A stretch of 64,000 bases of DNA from Akkermansiaceae bacterium (GTDB lineage: Bacteria > Verrucomicrobiota > Verrucomicrobiia > Verrucomicrobiales > Akkermansiaceae): the NCBI GenBank assembly GCA_903827375.1, contig CAIKHZ010000229.1:1-64000 (forward strand), given 5' to 3'. Made by a program: the position numbers and the translations under genes. Position 1 is the stretch's first letter. The number at the start of each line of letters is the position of its first letter. The notes beneath the pieces were generated by a model. That model saw only the letters and a list, made by a program, of their open reading frames with translations. It ran no database searches and was not told the origin of the DNA. Below, piece by piece: positions 9,169 to 18,437 of this stretch.

Positions 9169-10776
9169 TTACGGGGTATTCCCAGGTTGAATCTTACCGT
9201 TGGCATCAACATGGATGGGTAGTATCGCGGGTCGCTCGCGGAAGGGTGCCTGCGGATCGTTGCCGAAGAAGGTGGACCACCAGTTGCCTTGCGCATCCTT
9301 GAACAGCGTGTTGTGGCCGCCGTGCGGGATGGCAAGGTAGGTGTTGCCGTATGGGCCGTAGATCGAGTCGGCGCTGGCGGACATGCAATCGTAATGAGTT
9401 TGTGGCGTGTCGTCCGTGTTCAATGTGGCACAGATGAGATGGTAGCGACCGTTGATCTTGGTCAGGAACGCGCCTTCGTAGCCGACCTGCCCCGCGTTGA
9501 CGGGTTCGAGCGGACCGCCACGCGTATTTCGTCCTGGTTTGGCGTCGATGCCGGCAGGCGTGAGAGTCCGTGGTTTCTCGGCGAGGCCGCTCATGTCGTC
9601 CTTGAGGCGTGCGATGGTGCCATTCTGCCAGACGAAATAGACTTTGCCGTCATCGTCAGCGAACAGTGATGCGTCGATCCCATCGGTCAGCGGGCCATCG
9701 GGTTTGACGTCTTCGTAGGGACCCTCGGCCTTGCCGGTCTTGCTGCGGAGGAGGCCGGTGCCGCCGTAGTTGACGGAGTAAGCGAGCCAGAACGTGTTTT
9801 TGAAGTAATGAATCTCAGGAGCCCAGATGGCACGTTGCTTGCCGTTGCCTTTCTGCCAGGTGGCGTTTTTCTCGAAACTCCAGACGAGTCCTAACGGTTC
9901 CCACGTCTTGAGGTCTCTGGATTTCCAGACGCGGATGCCTTCGTTGGTTTCCCACCACGTCGGATGGCCGGTGGTGCCGGTCAGGTAATAGGTTTTGTCT
10001 GGCGCGAGACAGATGCAGGTGTCGCGTACCGGATAGTCGAACAGCGGTTTGATATCCGGTAATTCCGCCGCCGAAGCAGTGGTCAGAGCGGCATACCAAG
10101 CTTGGGCCATTTTGAGGGAACCTGCAACATTGGGGTGCACGTTGTCTCCGAGATCAGTGATATCCAGTGCCGCCATCGAGACGTAAATCACCGGATGTCC
10201 TTTGGCTTTGTGATCAGCCACAATGCCCGGAATGAGCTTATTGAACTCCGTTATCTTGGCCATGGCCGAACCAGTCTGGGGAGTCACTGACGCAAGATAC
10301 AGATTTACTTTCGGTTGGAGAGTGAAGATGGCGGTCACCAGGTTTTCCATCCGTGTTTTCAATTCCGGCACCGTGGCACCGCCAATATCATTGGCCCCGA
10401 TCGCCAACAGGATACGGTCAGGCTGGTTGGCGGCAAAGAACGGCTTCAAATTATCGCGTATCCAGTCCATTCCCATGCTGCTGTGGCCTTGATGGTGCTC
10501 CTGTCCTTCGGCTGTAAGGGCAGCAGTGGGGTTCTCAGTAAGCGAACCCACAAAGCTGAAAGAATAACCTCCTTTCTTTAGCAGGGAAAACAACGGATCC
10601 CGATAGGCACCAGCAGGAGCGCCTTTGGTAATAGAGTCGCCTAGCGGCATAATCCTGCCCAATTTCATGCTAGGTGGAGCTGCCAGCAAGGCTTCGCTGG
10701 AAACGCCTCCAATGCCAGTCGATACCGACAACAGGCCGATCATTGCAATGATTGGTAATTTTAAGTATGTTTTCAT
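9169..10776 (-). CDS. secreted SGNH esterase fused to GH43-type glycosidase
   Basis: A 535-residue two-domain protein with a signal peptide. Residues about 38-225 form an SGNH/GDSL hydrolase: block I GDSITKG with the catalytic Ser, block III GANDIGG, and the C-terminal DNVHPN carrying the Asp and His. Residues about 235-535 form a five-bladed GH43-like propeller: RDTCICLAPDKTYYL, GIDASLFADDDGKVYFVWQ and YEGAFLTKINGRYHL contain the acidic positions expected of the family. GH43 enzymes act on arabinan or xylan, and SGNH esterases remove acetyl groups, so one polypeptide could deacetylate and cleave a substituted glycan. A weak AGAGAA precedes the ATG. A second, collapsed copy of this gene is at 20274-20378. 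It lies 14 nt after GH51 in the cluster. Confidence 0.85.
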   Translation of the reverse strand: MKTYLKLPIIAMIGLLSVSTGIGGVSSEALLAAPPSMKLGRIMPLGDSITKGAPAGAYRDPLFSLLKKGGYSFSFVGSLTENPTAALTAEGQEHHQGHSSMGMDWIRDNLKPFFAANQPDRILLAIGANDIGGATVPELKTRMENLVTAIFTLQPKVNLYLASVTPQTGSAMAKITEFNKLIPGIVADHKAKGHPVIYVSMAALDITDLGDNVHPNVAGSLKMAQAWYAALTTASAAELPDIKPLFDYPVRDTCICLAPDKTYYLTGTTGHPTWWETNEGIRVWKSRDLKTWEPLGLVWSFEKNATWQKGNGKQRAIWAPEIHYFKNTFWLAYSVNYGGTGLLRSKTGKAEGPYEDVKPDGPLTDGIDASLFADDDGKVYFVWQNGTIARLKDDMSGLAEKPRTLTPAGIDAKPGRNTRGGPLEPVNAGQVGYEGAFLTKINGRYHLICATLNTDDTPQTHYDCMSASADSIYGPYGNTYLAIPHGGHNTLFKDAQGNWWSTFFGNDPQAPFRERPAILPIHVDANGKIQPGNTP

Positions 10777-10790
10777 GTTTTCTCTGTGGA

Positions 10791-12365
10791 CTATTCTGCG
10801 TTCCCCCGGACAATCATCAACGAATGCGGCGGAAGCTGCACCATTCCTGACTTGATAGAAAGCCCCCTCTCCTCCGGCTTCACCCGGTCGGGATGCTCAA
10901 TATCATTGTAGGCGTCCGGCGAATCACCGGCCAGCACTGTTGCCTTGAACTTGCCTTCCAAAGGTTTGTCACCCACCTTCACCTGGCAGTCAACCGCTTC
11001 GGTAGGATGCCGGTTCACGAGTGCGATAGCCCACTTCCTGCCGGACTTGTCCACGGTGGCGACGGCATCGACAACCGCCACGGATTTCCCTCCTTGCGTC
11101 AGCTGGTTGGTTGTGACACCGGCCCCGGCAACAAAGTCCTCCATCAGGTTGGCATACATCGCCATGGCATGAAAATGTGTGCGTTTCACAATGCCCTTCG
11201 GATGAACAAAAAGCGGCCCGCTGGTGTTAACCAAGGGGGCAATGTTGGCCATGCGGACATCCTCAGAATGACGCAGGCAGGCATTCAGGAACGATGCCGC
11301 GAACAGCGCATCGGCCATGGTATAGAGCGACGCAGCGTCACTTTTCTTACGCGCCGCAAGCAACTTAATCACTTGCGGGTCATTACGCTTCGCAGCCGGT
11401 CCATACGGATAACCTGGATGATGCCAAGAACGCAGGTTCCATTCGTCGAAGGAGATCTTGATCCGGTCTCGCATGCCGGTCTTGTCTAAAGATTTGGCAG
11501 CACTGCCAACATGGGCATCCGGCATCTCGGAACGCATCATGCAGGAAAGATAGTCCGGAGTGTGATGTTCCTGATAGTTTTCAACCCAGTATTCGTGGAC
11601 CGAGATAATATCGAGGTATTTCCCCGAAGTTTGGATGAGATATGGGTCGATGGACGCATTGGGGCCATGTGCTCCTGAGCAAGTTGTCTGAATAGCGGGA
11701 TCCACCTGTTTCATCGCGATGGCACAGGCACGCACTTGATTGATGTATTCATTCCCGCTCTTTTCGTTGCCAACGCTCCAGTATGGGACATTGAACGGCT
11801 TCGCGTGACCGTTGGCCAGACGCATCTCGGCAAATTTCCCTGTAGTGGCGTTGCAATACGCCACCCAATCGGCCATCTCCTGAACGTCCGCCACGCTGTT
11901 CTGGCAGATATATGGCTTTGCGTCCAGGCGGCGGCAAAGCTCAACAAACTCGTCCGTGCCAAAAGTGTTGGGCTCCAGCACGCCCCAGCAAGAATCCTCA
12001 TAGGGATGACGTGTCTTTCCAACACCTTTCTGCCAGTGGTAACTGTCGACGAAGCACCCGCCCGGCCACCGGATCACCGGAACTTTCAACTCCTTCAACG
12101 CTTTGATGACATCCGTGCGGAAGCCTGTCTCGTCCGAAAGCGGTGAGCCGGGCTCAAAAACGCCCCCATAAATCTGCCGGTCAAAATGTTCCAAGAACCC
12201 GCCGAAAATCATTTTGCTGTAGGGCTTCGGGTTGGTGTTGCGGTCAATCGCAATGGTTGCTTGGCCGTTGCCGCTTTGATTCCCTGCCGGCTCTGCCGCC
12301 CGCACCATGGAAGATCCAATCAATATCACTCCAACCACTGCCATTATGATGTTCTGATATCTCAT
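10791..12365 (-). CDS. GH51 alpha-L-arabinofuranosidase, exported
   Basis: About 524 residues. The start at 12365 (MRYQNIIMAVVGVILIG) gives a standard signal peptide; starts at 12389 or 12410 are possible. The family signature is strong: FGGFLEHFDRQIYGG near the N-terminus of the barrel, VIRWPGGCFVDSYHW, the acid/base Glu in YWSVGNEKSGNE and the nucleophile Glu in ISFDEWN. A C-terminal beta-sandwich (VVDAVATVDKSGRKWAIALVNRHP) completes the GH51 layout, and the length is typical. The enzyme should release alpha-L-arabinofuranosyl residues from arabinan, arabinoxylan or arabinogalactan. Together with the GH43 domain encoded just downstream it points to an arabinose-bearing substrate. Many GH51 enzymes are cytoplasmic, but this one appears exported, like its neighbours. 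Confidence 0.9.
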   Translation of the reverse strand: MRYQNIIMAVVGVILIGSSMVRAAEPAGNQSGNGQATIAIDRNTNPKPYSKMIFGGFLEHFDRQIYGGVFEPGSPLSDETGFRTDVIKALKELKVPVIRWPGGCFVDSYHWQKGVGKTRHPYEDSCWGVLEPNTFGTDEFVELCRRLDAKPYICQNSVADVQEMADWVAYCNATTGKFAEMRLANGHAKPFNVPYWSVGNEKSGNEYINQVRACAIAMKQVDPAIQTTCSGAHGPNASIDPYLIQTSGKYLDIISVHEYWVENYQEHHTPDYLSCMMRSEMPDAHVGSAAKSLDKTGMRDRIKISFDEWNLRSWHHPGYPYGPAAKRNDPQVIKLLAARKKSDAASLYTMADALFAASFLNACLRHSEDVRMANIAPLVNTSGPLFVHPKGIVKRTHFHAMAMYANLMEDFVAGAGVTTNQLTQGGKSVAVVDAVATVDKSGRKWAIALVNRHPTEAVDCQVKVGDKPLEGKFKATVLAGDSPDAYNDIEHPDRVKPEERGLSIKSGMVQLPPHSLMIVRGNAE

Positions 12366-12431
12366 TTGGCGATGCTTTCTTCTGAACATGTAGTATTTAT
12401 CCGTGCTCAATGGCTTGTCTTTCTCAGCACC

Positions 12432-14678
12432 TTACTTTGGAAGAACCAACTGAACCATCGCGCAGCCACGCTTGAGCGGGACTGTGAGTTCGAGGAGTCC
12501 ATCTTTGAACTGTGTCTTGACCGGCTGAGGGTGCTCGGCACCGGGAAGGATGGCCTCAGCCTTGAGTTTGGCCAAGCCGGGCAGGTTGCGAACTTGCACG
12601 GTGGCGGATTCCAGCCTGCCACCAAAGGTCACCGGCACGACGTAGCCGTCTGGTACTTTGAACAAGTTGACCTTCGCCTGGGAATCCATGACTTCCACGC
12701 AATGCGGCTCCAACACCCACTTCTTGCCGCGCATGAGGTCCATCAAGGGGCCGTAATCGAGATAGTTCTTATCCACTTCCGGGCTCGGATGAAGCGAATG
12801 ATCATTGCCGGGAAACGGCACCATGGGATAGACACCCAGGTAAAGATACTTCTGGAAGAACTTGTCGGGATCGGACCCGAGATCGTTCGAGTTCGATGTC
12901 CAACCGAGTGCCGGTTTGCGGACGCAAAGCAGAGCGGTCGTGTTGAGCGGCGCTCCGCCATAGGTAAACTCGTCGAAGATGCCGTCCACATGGCGCAACA
13001 GGTCGAGGCGTTTGTCGTGGTTGTTGACAAAGATGACCTTGCCGGCTTTGTGCATCAGCGGACCCAGCTTTTCCATCAGGTCGTGCCACGAGCGGATGAG
13101 CGAGCGGACCGGCTTTCCTTCAAACCAACTGATGCCGTCATCGCGTTGTTCGTTGTACATTCTCAACCAGTCCATGCGATCGATACAGATGCCCGTCGCG
13201 TCAGGAATCTGTTCGATATGGCGTTTCGCCTGATCGAGCAGGAAGGCCTGGTAGACGGGTTCGCCGCAGTCCAGCACAATGGCATCTTCCCAGGTGAAAT
13301 ACGGCCCGCCTGTTTTGGTGCGCGGATAGAATCCGAGTTGACCGGAAGGCACACGTTCCGGAACACGCAGGATCGCATCGGAAAGCTTGCCGTAGATGTA
13401 ATCGTTGCAGTCTTTCCAGAGCTCCTTATCGCTCACATTGCGAGATTCTGGCGCCGGATATTTCACTCTCGTGCCAAACTCGGTCACGTTGAAATAGCTG
13501 AGCACATGAAACCCTTTCTCTCGCATTCCTTTGGCATAGTTGCGCATAGCCGCAAGACTGGTGGTCCTGCCCCCGAAACCGTTCCAGGTCTCCTGCTCAC
13601 CCACAGGCGGCAGGAACATGCCCATGTACGGAAAATCAAAGCTGGCCTTCCAGTTCGTCCGGAAAGCCATCTTCTTCATTTTTGCCACGTCGAATTCGGT
13701 CTCGAGAGAGGAATAGGCGCCGGTTCCCGCAAGATCGTCTGCCGCCGGATTGATGGGATCGAAATACTCGGGATAACGACGAACCATCCAACGCAGACCG
13801 CCGCGCCAATCGGCTTCATGGGCTACCAGGTCAGCGGCAAAATGGATGGGACTCTTGTCGGAAATCCTGAGGAACAGGCGGCTGAAAACAAGGTTTCCGG
13901 CGGCCGTTGCGTCCAACGTCAGGTCCAGGATTGAATCCCGCGGATCCAGGACGAGGCTCACCCCGGTGTCGTCGGAACCCCAAAGCAGGCTGACCATGGG
14001 AATACAGAGTAGATCGCCCTGGAACGGACAGAACCCGATGCGAGGATTGTCGTACCTGAAGTACGGCGCACCGAACCACAGCGTGCAGTTCGCCAGCGGG
14101 CGGGAAACGAGCGGATCGGCCCAATTGCCTCCCGCGTTGGGCGGGACGATACCATTGGCGATCTGAGCTTCGTCTTTATTGATCGCGCCAATCGGACTCA
14201 CTCGCGGATCGCTCCACGGGGCCCAGAAGCGCGTGTTACTATCGGGAGCAGTTTGAAACGAGGTCTTGATCGGCACGCTCCACGGCGCACCTTCTCCGAC
14301 GATATCAACTTCCCATCGGATGCTGTCCTTCGTGGGGCTGAAGCGGTCGGTAACGAGGCAGAAATGGCCCTTCGAATCCGTCATCCTTCGGGTGAATTCG
14401 CAGACTCCATGTGAAGACTTTTTCGCTTCAACTTTGCCCACATTTTTGAAGCCGTCCAACATCGTCTGTCCGGCAAGCGCTCTCTCCGATCTCTTCTCGC
14501 CGATCAGGCAGCCCAGCAGATTACCAGCCTCGTCCAATTTCACAGCGATGCCTGCCGCTTTCACCTCGTACTTCGACCCCAACTTCCGCCCCTCGCCCTC
14601 GGCCTTGGTTTCAGCCGCTCCGGCCAGACATGATAACGAAAGCATTACGGCAACCATCGAAATCAAGAGTTTACGCAT
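12432..14678 (-). CDS. unclassified secreted TIM-barrel glycosidase-like protein
   Basis: A 748-residue protein starting at ATG 14678, fixed by AAGGAG 8 nt upstream and by the signal peptide MRKLLISMVAVMLSLSCLAGAA. The first 300 residues look like a galactose-mutarotase-type beta-sandwich. A TIM-barrel region follows (YMGMFLPPVGEQETW, VLSYFNVTEFG, WEDAIVLDCGEPVY). TGICIDRMDWLRMY resembles the nucleophile strand of clan GH-D/GH31-like retaining enzymes, with Asp as candidate nucleophile; VIFVNNHDKRLDLLRHVDGIFDEFTY follows. A C-terminal beta domain ends the protein. I cannot assign a CAZy family; an alpha-galactosidase-like or endo-glycosidase activity is inference. The signal-peptide DNA is closely similar to that of the GH29 gene. 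The next gene, GH51, starts 66 nt downstream. Confidence 0.6.
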   Translation of the reverse strand: MRKLLISMVAVMLSLSCLAGAAETKAEGEGRKLGSKYEVKAAGIAVKLDEAGNLLGCLIGEKRSERALAGQTMLDGFKNVGKVEAKKSSHGVCEFTRRMTDSKGHFCLVTDRFSPTKDSIRWEVDIVGEGAPWSVPIKTSFQTAPDSNTRFWAPWSDPRVSPIGAINKDEAQIANGIVPPNAGGNWADPLVSRPLANCTLWFGAPYFRYDNPRIGFCPFQGDLLCIPMVSLLWGSDDTGVSLVLDPRDSILDLTLDATAAGNLVFSRLFLRISDKSPIHFAADLVAHEADWRGGLRWMVRRYPEYFDPINPAADDLAGTGAYSSLETEFDVAKMKKMAFRTNWKASFDFPYMGMFLPPVGEQETWNGFGGRTTSLAAMRNYAKGMREKGFHVLSYFNVTEFGTRVKYPAPESRNVSDKELWKDCNDYIYGKLSDAILRVPERVPSGQLGFYPRTKTGGPYFTWEDAIVLDCGEPVYQAFLLDQAKRHIEQIPDATGICIDRMDWLRMYNEQRDDGISWFEGKPVRSLIRSWHDLMEKLGPLMHKAGKVIFVNNHDKRLDLLRHVDGIFDEFTYGGAPLNTTALLCVRKPALGWTSNSNDLGSDPDKFFQKYLYLGVYPMVPFPGNDHSLHPSPEVDKNYLDYGPLMDLMRGKKWVLEPHCVEVMDSQAKVNLFKVPDGYVVPVTFGGRLESATVQVRNLPGLAKLKAEAILPGAEHPQPVKTQFKDGLLELTVPLKRGCAMVQLVLPK

Positions 14679-14686
14679 GTTGACAT

Positions 14687-14692
14687 CTCCTT
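14687..14692 (-). promoter_or_regulatory. Shine-Dalgarno of the unclassified glycosidase gene
   Basis: AAGGAG lies 8 nt before the ATG at 14678 on the minus strand, and rules out the upstream in-frame ATGs at 14711 and 14759. The surrounding DNA is shared with the leader of the GH29 gene. Confidence 0.65.
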
Positions 14693-14779
14693 GTTTTGAG
14701 TTTGTGTTCATATGGGCGACTTCTTGCACAGAGCAGGGCGGTGAGAGTGAGGAGTTCATTCATCGGGTAACTTTCTCCT

Positions 14780-15997
14780 TCAGTTCAGCAGCAGATGAAA
14801 CACGCGCAGCGCGGTGCCGGTGGCTTTGGGGTTGTGGCTGGCGGCGATGCGCACCTTGGCTGTGTGATGGCCGGCTTGCAGAGCGTCGTCGAGGATCACG
14901 GCCCACGGCAGATGCAGGCCAGCGCTCCATTCGGTAAAGGGGTCGATGCTGCGGTAGCTGGCCCCATCAAGGCTGAACTCGATGCGCCCGGCGTCAGGCC
15001 CGGCGGTGATGAAAAGCCCCGCGCCGGTGCCGTCGAAGCTGAACTCGAACTCTGCGCCCGGCTCGGTTCCGACCAGCGCGGGCACGTTCCCGAAGCCGGG
15101 ACGTGTCTCCTTCTTGTCCGCCGGCTTCCACGATTGTTCCAAGGTGAAACCTTTGATGATGCGCGCCTCGGCGATATTGCCAAAGCGTCCACGGAAATAA
15201 CTCTTGGGATCAACCGGTGCCGGCAGCGGATGCGGCTTTGCGGAATCTGTGAGCGGCTTGGCAAACGCGGCGTTCAACATGCGGGCGATGCTGTTCGCGT
15301 AGAGTTGATTGCCGAACGGCGATGGATGCAGGTCCATGAAATCCTTCTCCCAAGTGAACTCGCCGGCGTTGATGCGCTCGGTGACTTCGCGCGCGAGGTT
15401 TAGCGTCACATTGCCATACGCATCGGCCACTTTCTCATGCTGGGCGATGGACACTGGCGTTTTGCCGTTGTTGAAGTCCGTCATGTGTGGCGGCATGACG
15501 AAGTGCAGGTGAACGATGTCGGTCAGTGAATTGGCCATGCGCATGTGCCGCACGACGCCTTCCATGCCGCGCAACATGTGATCGGGGTCAGCCGTGTTCG
15601 AGGTATCATTGACCGCCGCCTCGACGAACAACAGATCCACCGGTGCCTTTGACAACACATCGCGCTCCAAACGAAACGCGTGCGGCACCGATCCCATCGA
15701 GCCGATGCCCGCGCCGATGAACTCGAACTTTGTCTGCGGGAATTTCTCCTGAAAATACTTCATCAGGTGAACCCGCCACCCGCCCCCGGCGGTGATCGAG
15801 CCGCCGAGAAAAGCAATGCGTCCGCTTTTCTCACGCTCAAACTTTAACCGGCAGTTTGCCAGCCCATCGCGCAGGTCAAAGTATTCGCGACCCTTTGGCA
15901 GAACATTCGGGTCGTAACGTGTTTGCGCAAGAAGAGGCAGCGGCAGCAGCGGCAGCAGCAGCAGGGTGGTGAGGATCGGTAACGAGTTTCGTTTCAT
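14780..15997 (-). CDS. secreted SGNH/GDSL hydrolase with C-terminal beta domain
   Basis: A 405-residue protein with a Leu/Pro-rich signal peptide (LLLLPLLPLPLLAQ). The SGNH fold covers about residues 60-260: GGSITAGGG holds the nucleophile Ser, EAAVND the block III Asn, and DLHPSPFGNQ the Asp-His pair. The C-terminal 110 residues (EFSFDGTGAGLFITAGPDAGRI, HTAKVRIAAS) form a beta-sandwich resembling carbohydrate-esterase accessory domains. A sugar O-acetylesterase role on the cluster's polysaccharide is the best inference. A GGAAAA-type SD lies about 9 nt upstream of the ATG. It lies 19 nt after the GH78-like gene and about 100 nt before the unclassified glycosidase, all on one strand. Confidence 0.75.
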   Translation of the reverse strand: MKRNSLPILTTLLLLPLLPLPLLAQTRYDPNVLPKGREYFDLRDGLANCRLKFEREKSGRIAFLGGSITAGGGWRVHLMKYFQEKFPQTKFEFIGAGIGSMGSVPHAFRLERDVLSKAPVDLLFVEAAVNDTSNTADPDHMLRGMEGVVRHMRMANSLTDIVHLHFVMPPHMTDFNNGKTPVSIAQHEKVADAYGNVTLNLAREVTERINAGEFTWEKDFMDLHPSPFGNQLYANSIARMLNAAFAKPLTDSAKPHPLPAPVDPKSYFRGRFGNIAEARIIKGFTLEQSWKPADKKETRPGFGNVPALVGTEPGAEFEFSFDGTGAGLFITAGPDAGRIEFSLDGASYRSIDPFTEWSAGLHLPWAVILDDALQAGHHTAKVRIAASHNPKATGTALRVFHLLLN

Positions 15998-16016
15998 CTG
16001 ACATTTTCCATATGGT

Positions 16017-18428
16017 TTACGCCTTGCGTTTATAGGATGACTGGAAACTGTGCTTGCCGGATCTCACATGTTGTGTCGCATCTGGCAGAATCACGTCCGC
16101 ACTGATCCCGTCGGGAATAATGACATCCAGTTGTATCGTATCGTTTGTCCAGGTCCAAGATACATGAACATCGCCATGCGGTGTCGGCACGACACCCCTG
16201 GCCCACGTCAGGTCGCAGATCGACGGGCGGATAGCCAGAGTGGTGAAACCTGGCGATGTAGGCGTCACGCCGAGAACGCGGGCCGACATCTGCACCAAAG
16301 GTGTCGAACACCAGCCGTGGCTCATATCGCCGCCGGCCCAACTTTCGGGGAAGGATTGCGTCTCGGGATTGGGCCGCCAGCGCCGCATCTGCTCCGTGCC
16401 GTACTTATCAAACAATCCGGCGTGGTCAATCGCCTGAAATACCCAGTGAATGAAATAGGGCGAAGGATTGATGGATTTCTCAGAGAGCGCCTTTTCCACA
16501 ATTGCCGCCTGCCGTTCCTTCGGAGCAAGGTCGTAGAGCACCGCGAGCATATTCACATGCGGGCTGAACGTCTCGATATCCTTGTCTTCCGGCACCCAGT
16601 CGTGTCGCTTCTGCGTTGATGTCTTAGCCCGCAGGATCGGATCCTGAATGTCTGCCGGCAACCATGGTTCTCGCTGCTTTACCGATGACTGGAACGGCTT
16701 GCCGTCACGATACAATCCCTTCGCGTCATTCCACAACTCGCGGTTGAATGCTTCGGCAATCTCGCTGCGCAGTTGCGCGTATTTCGCCACCCGCTCCTTG
16801 TCGCCCGTCAACGCCGCCACGCGGGAGGCCATCTCCATGCCGTGATAATAGAACGCGGTGAGATAGCCCTGGCCGATTACCGCAGGGGGGTGATGGCCGT
16901 CGAAACCCTCTATCTTCACCCAATCCATGAACATGTAGCTTTGCGCCTCGGAGAGGATGCCGTTCTTGCCGCGCCACGATGCATAGGTGTCCATCAACCC
17001 ATGCACATACGGCGCCATCTCCTCCACCAGCGTCTTGTCTCCGGTGTAATCGAAGTAATCCATCAGCATCTGGAGCCAACAGATCGAGTAACTGGTGTGG
17101 AAGTTGAGGTATTTTTCGTTCTTGAGGATCCAGGCAAACTTGCGCACATCTTGGCGGGCCAGCCACGGTTGATGGAACGCATCATGGGCCACCATGGCCT
17201 CGACTGCATAATCGCCGAAGTCGCCGAGCGGTTCCTGATGGTTGGGCGAATCGAGGTGATACGTCTGCATGCAGAGCTGCACCGGCCACCGCGATGTCTT
17301 CCAGATCCGGTTCAACGTCTCGTCACTGCACGCGAACGCACCTCGATATTCAACCGGCTGCGACGTAAACACCGCACCTGAATCCAGTATCTCTACCGGT
17401 TCGGTGACATTCTTGATTTCAACAGTAAACCCCGACACGACTTCACTCATGAAGGGGAACTCCAACGTCTGCTCGCCACCACCGAGTTGGAACGACGCCT
17501 GTCGATGCGCATGGATGGTCAGCGTTGCATCTTTGCCACCCTTCACCTTCACGAAGGGATACGCGCTCAATACCCGGTCGAACACGACCCTGAAACTGCC
17601 ATCTTTCGTGAACACTCTATTTTCCGGCAATCCTTCAACGCGCGTCACCGGATATCGCACCTCCATCAACGGCGGCATCTCGCTGGCAATCAACTCCGCC
17701 CAATAATCGCCGGCAGGAATACAGGACAGCCACTGCGCATCGTTGAAACCGGGAAGACGCCAGCCGGCAGGCTCCTTGTCGGCGTCATACGCGGCGGGCT
17801 TGGGATAGTGGAGGGCCGGAGTGCCACGCCAGGTCGCATCGCTTTTCAGGGTCAACTTGGCCGCGCCGGGCAGGGTTAGCTCCGCCTCAAAGATCAAGCC
17901 GGGGTGTCCGCTGGTGACGGTTTCGTTGATGGGCCACTCACGGAAAACCTCGGCGGCAATCACGTTGACCCCCTTGCGGAAGTACGGAGTGAGGTCACGA
18001 GTATCGTAGAACCATTTGCCGGTGGAGATATCGAAGACGACGTCCCTGCCGATATCCACTGGTCCACGGGAGACGAGCCTGCCGTTGATCCACAGGCGGT
18101 ATTTCATGTCGGCGCTGATCCAGGCCATGACCTGATCCGGCACCGCTGAGAGGGTAACCTCTTTGCGGAAGCATGCGACCGCATCGACCTTCGCCTCAGC
18201 GGGCAGCCAGATCCACTGCGCCTGCCACGGCGTCGGCTTCTTGCAATGGTTAACAAAGGTGTAACCGGGTGCCTGAACTCCCTCTTTGCCGGCAGTCACT
18301 GTCATTCCCGGGTACGTGATGGGACCGCATGGATCCACAGCCGTTTCGGCACCATGCGCAAACAGCGGTGCCAGCAGCAGGGTGGCTAGTGTGATGGTTG
18401 TTAGTTTGTGCGTTTTGTATTTCTCCAT
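16017..18428 (-). CDS. GH78-like alpha-L-rhamnosidase, secreted
   Basis: An 803-residue protein with a signal peptide ending HGAETA. Residues 60-370 contain two beta-sandwich modules with the jelly-roll motif WQAQWIWLP, YRLWINGRLVSRGP and NVIAAEVFREWP. The (alpha/alpha)6 catalytic region starts near 385: YHLDSPNHQEPLGDFGDY is the counterpart of the GH78 DCPQR-ERLGW-GD motif and includes the candidate general acid. RVAALTGDKERVAKYAQL, HGWCSTPLVQMSARVLGVTP and a closing beta-sandwich follow. The architecture and length fit GH78, with a divergent active-site motif. It should remove alpha-L-rhamnose from pectin, ulvan-like or similar glycans. It starts 9 nt after the GH29 stop, so the two are almost certainly co-translated. 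The GH78 relic at 24-272 is a different, separate copy. Confidence 0.8.
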   Translation of the reverse strand: MEKYKTHKLTTITLATLLLAPLFAHGAETAVDPCGPITYPGMTVTAGKEGVQAPGYTFVNHCKKPTPWQAQWIWLPAEAKVDAVACFRKEVTLSAVPDQVMAWISADMKYRLWINGRLVSRGPVDIGRDVVFDISTGKWFYDTRDLTPYFRKGVNVIAAEVFREWPINETVTSGHPGLIFEAELTLPGAAKLTLKSDATWRGTPALHYPKPAAYDADKEPAGWRLPGFNDAQWLSCIPAGDYWAELIASEMPPLMEVRYPVTRVEGLPENRVFTKDGSFRVVFDRVLSAYPFVKVKGGKDATLTIHAHRQASFQLGGGEQTLEFPFMSEVVSGFTVEIKNVTEPVEILDSGAVFTSQPVEYRGAFACSDETLNRIWKTSRWPVQLCMQTYHLDSPNHQEPLGDFGDYAVEAMVAHDAFHQPWLARQDVRKFAWILKNEKYLNFHTSYSICWLQMLMDYFDYTGDKTLVEEMAPYVHGLMDTYASWRGKNGILSEAQSYMFMDWVKIEGFDGHHPPAVIGQGYLTAFYYHGMEMASRVAALTGDKERVAKYAQLRSEIAEAFNRELWNDAKGLYRDGKPFQSSVKQREPWLPADIQDPILRAKTSTQKRHDWVPEDKDIETFSPHVNMLAVLYDLAPKERQAAIVEKALSEKSINPSPYFIHWVFQAIDHAGLFDKYGTEQMRRWRPNPETQSFPESWAGGDMSHGWCSTPLVQMSARVLGVTPTSPGFTTLAIRPSICDLTWARGVVPTPHGDVHVSWTWTNDTIQLDVIIPDGISADVILPDATQHVRSGKHSFQSSYKRKA

Positions 18429-18437
18429 TGACGTGGG

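Noticed and set aside
12186-13934. 582-aa plus-strand ORF
   Set aside because: It runs antisense to the GH51 and unclassified glycosidase genes, has no family motif and reflects the high GC of the opposite coding strand.
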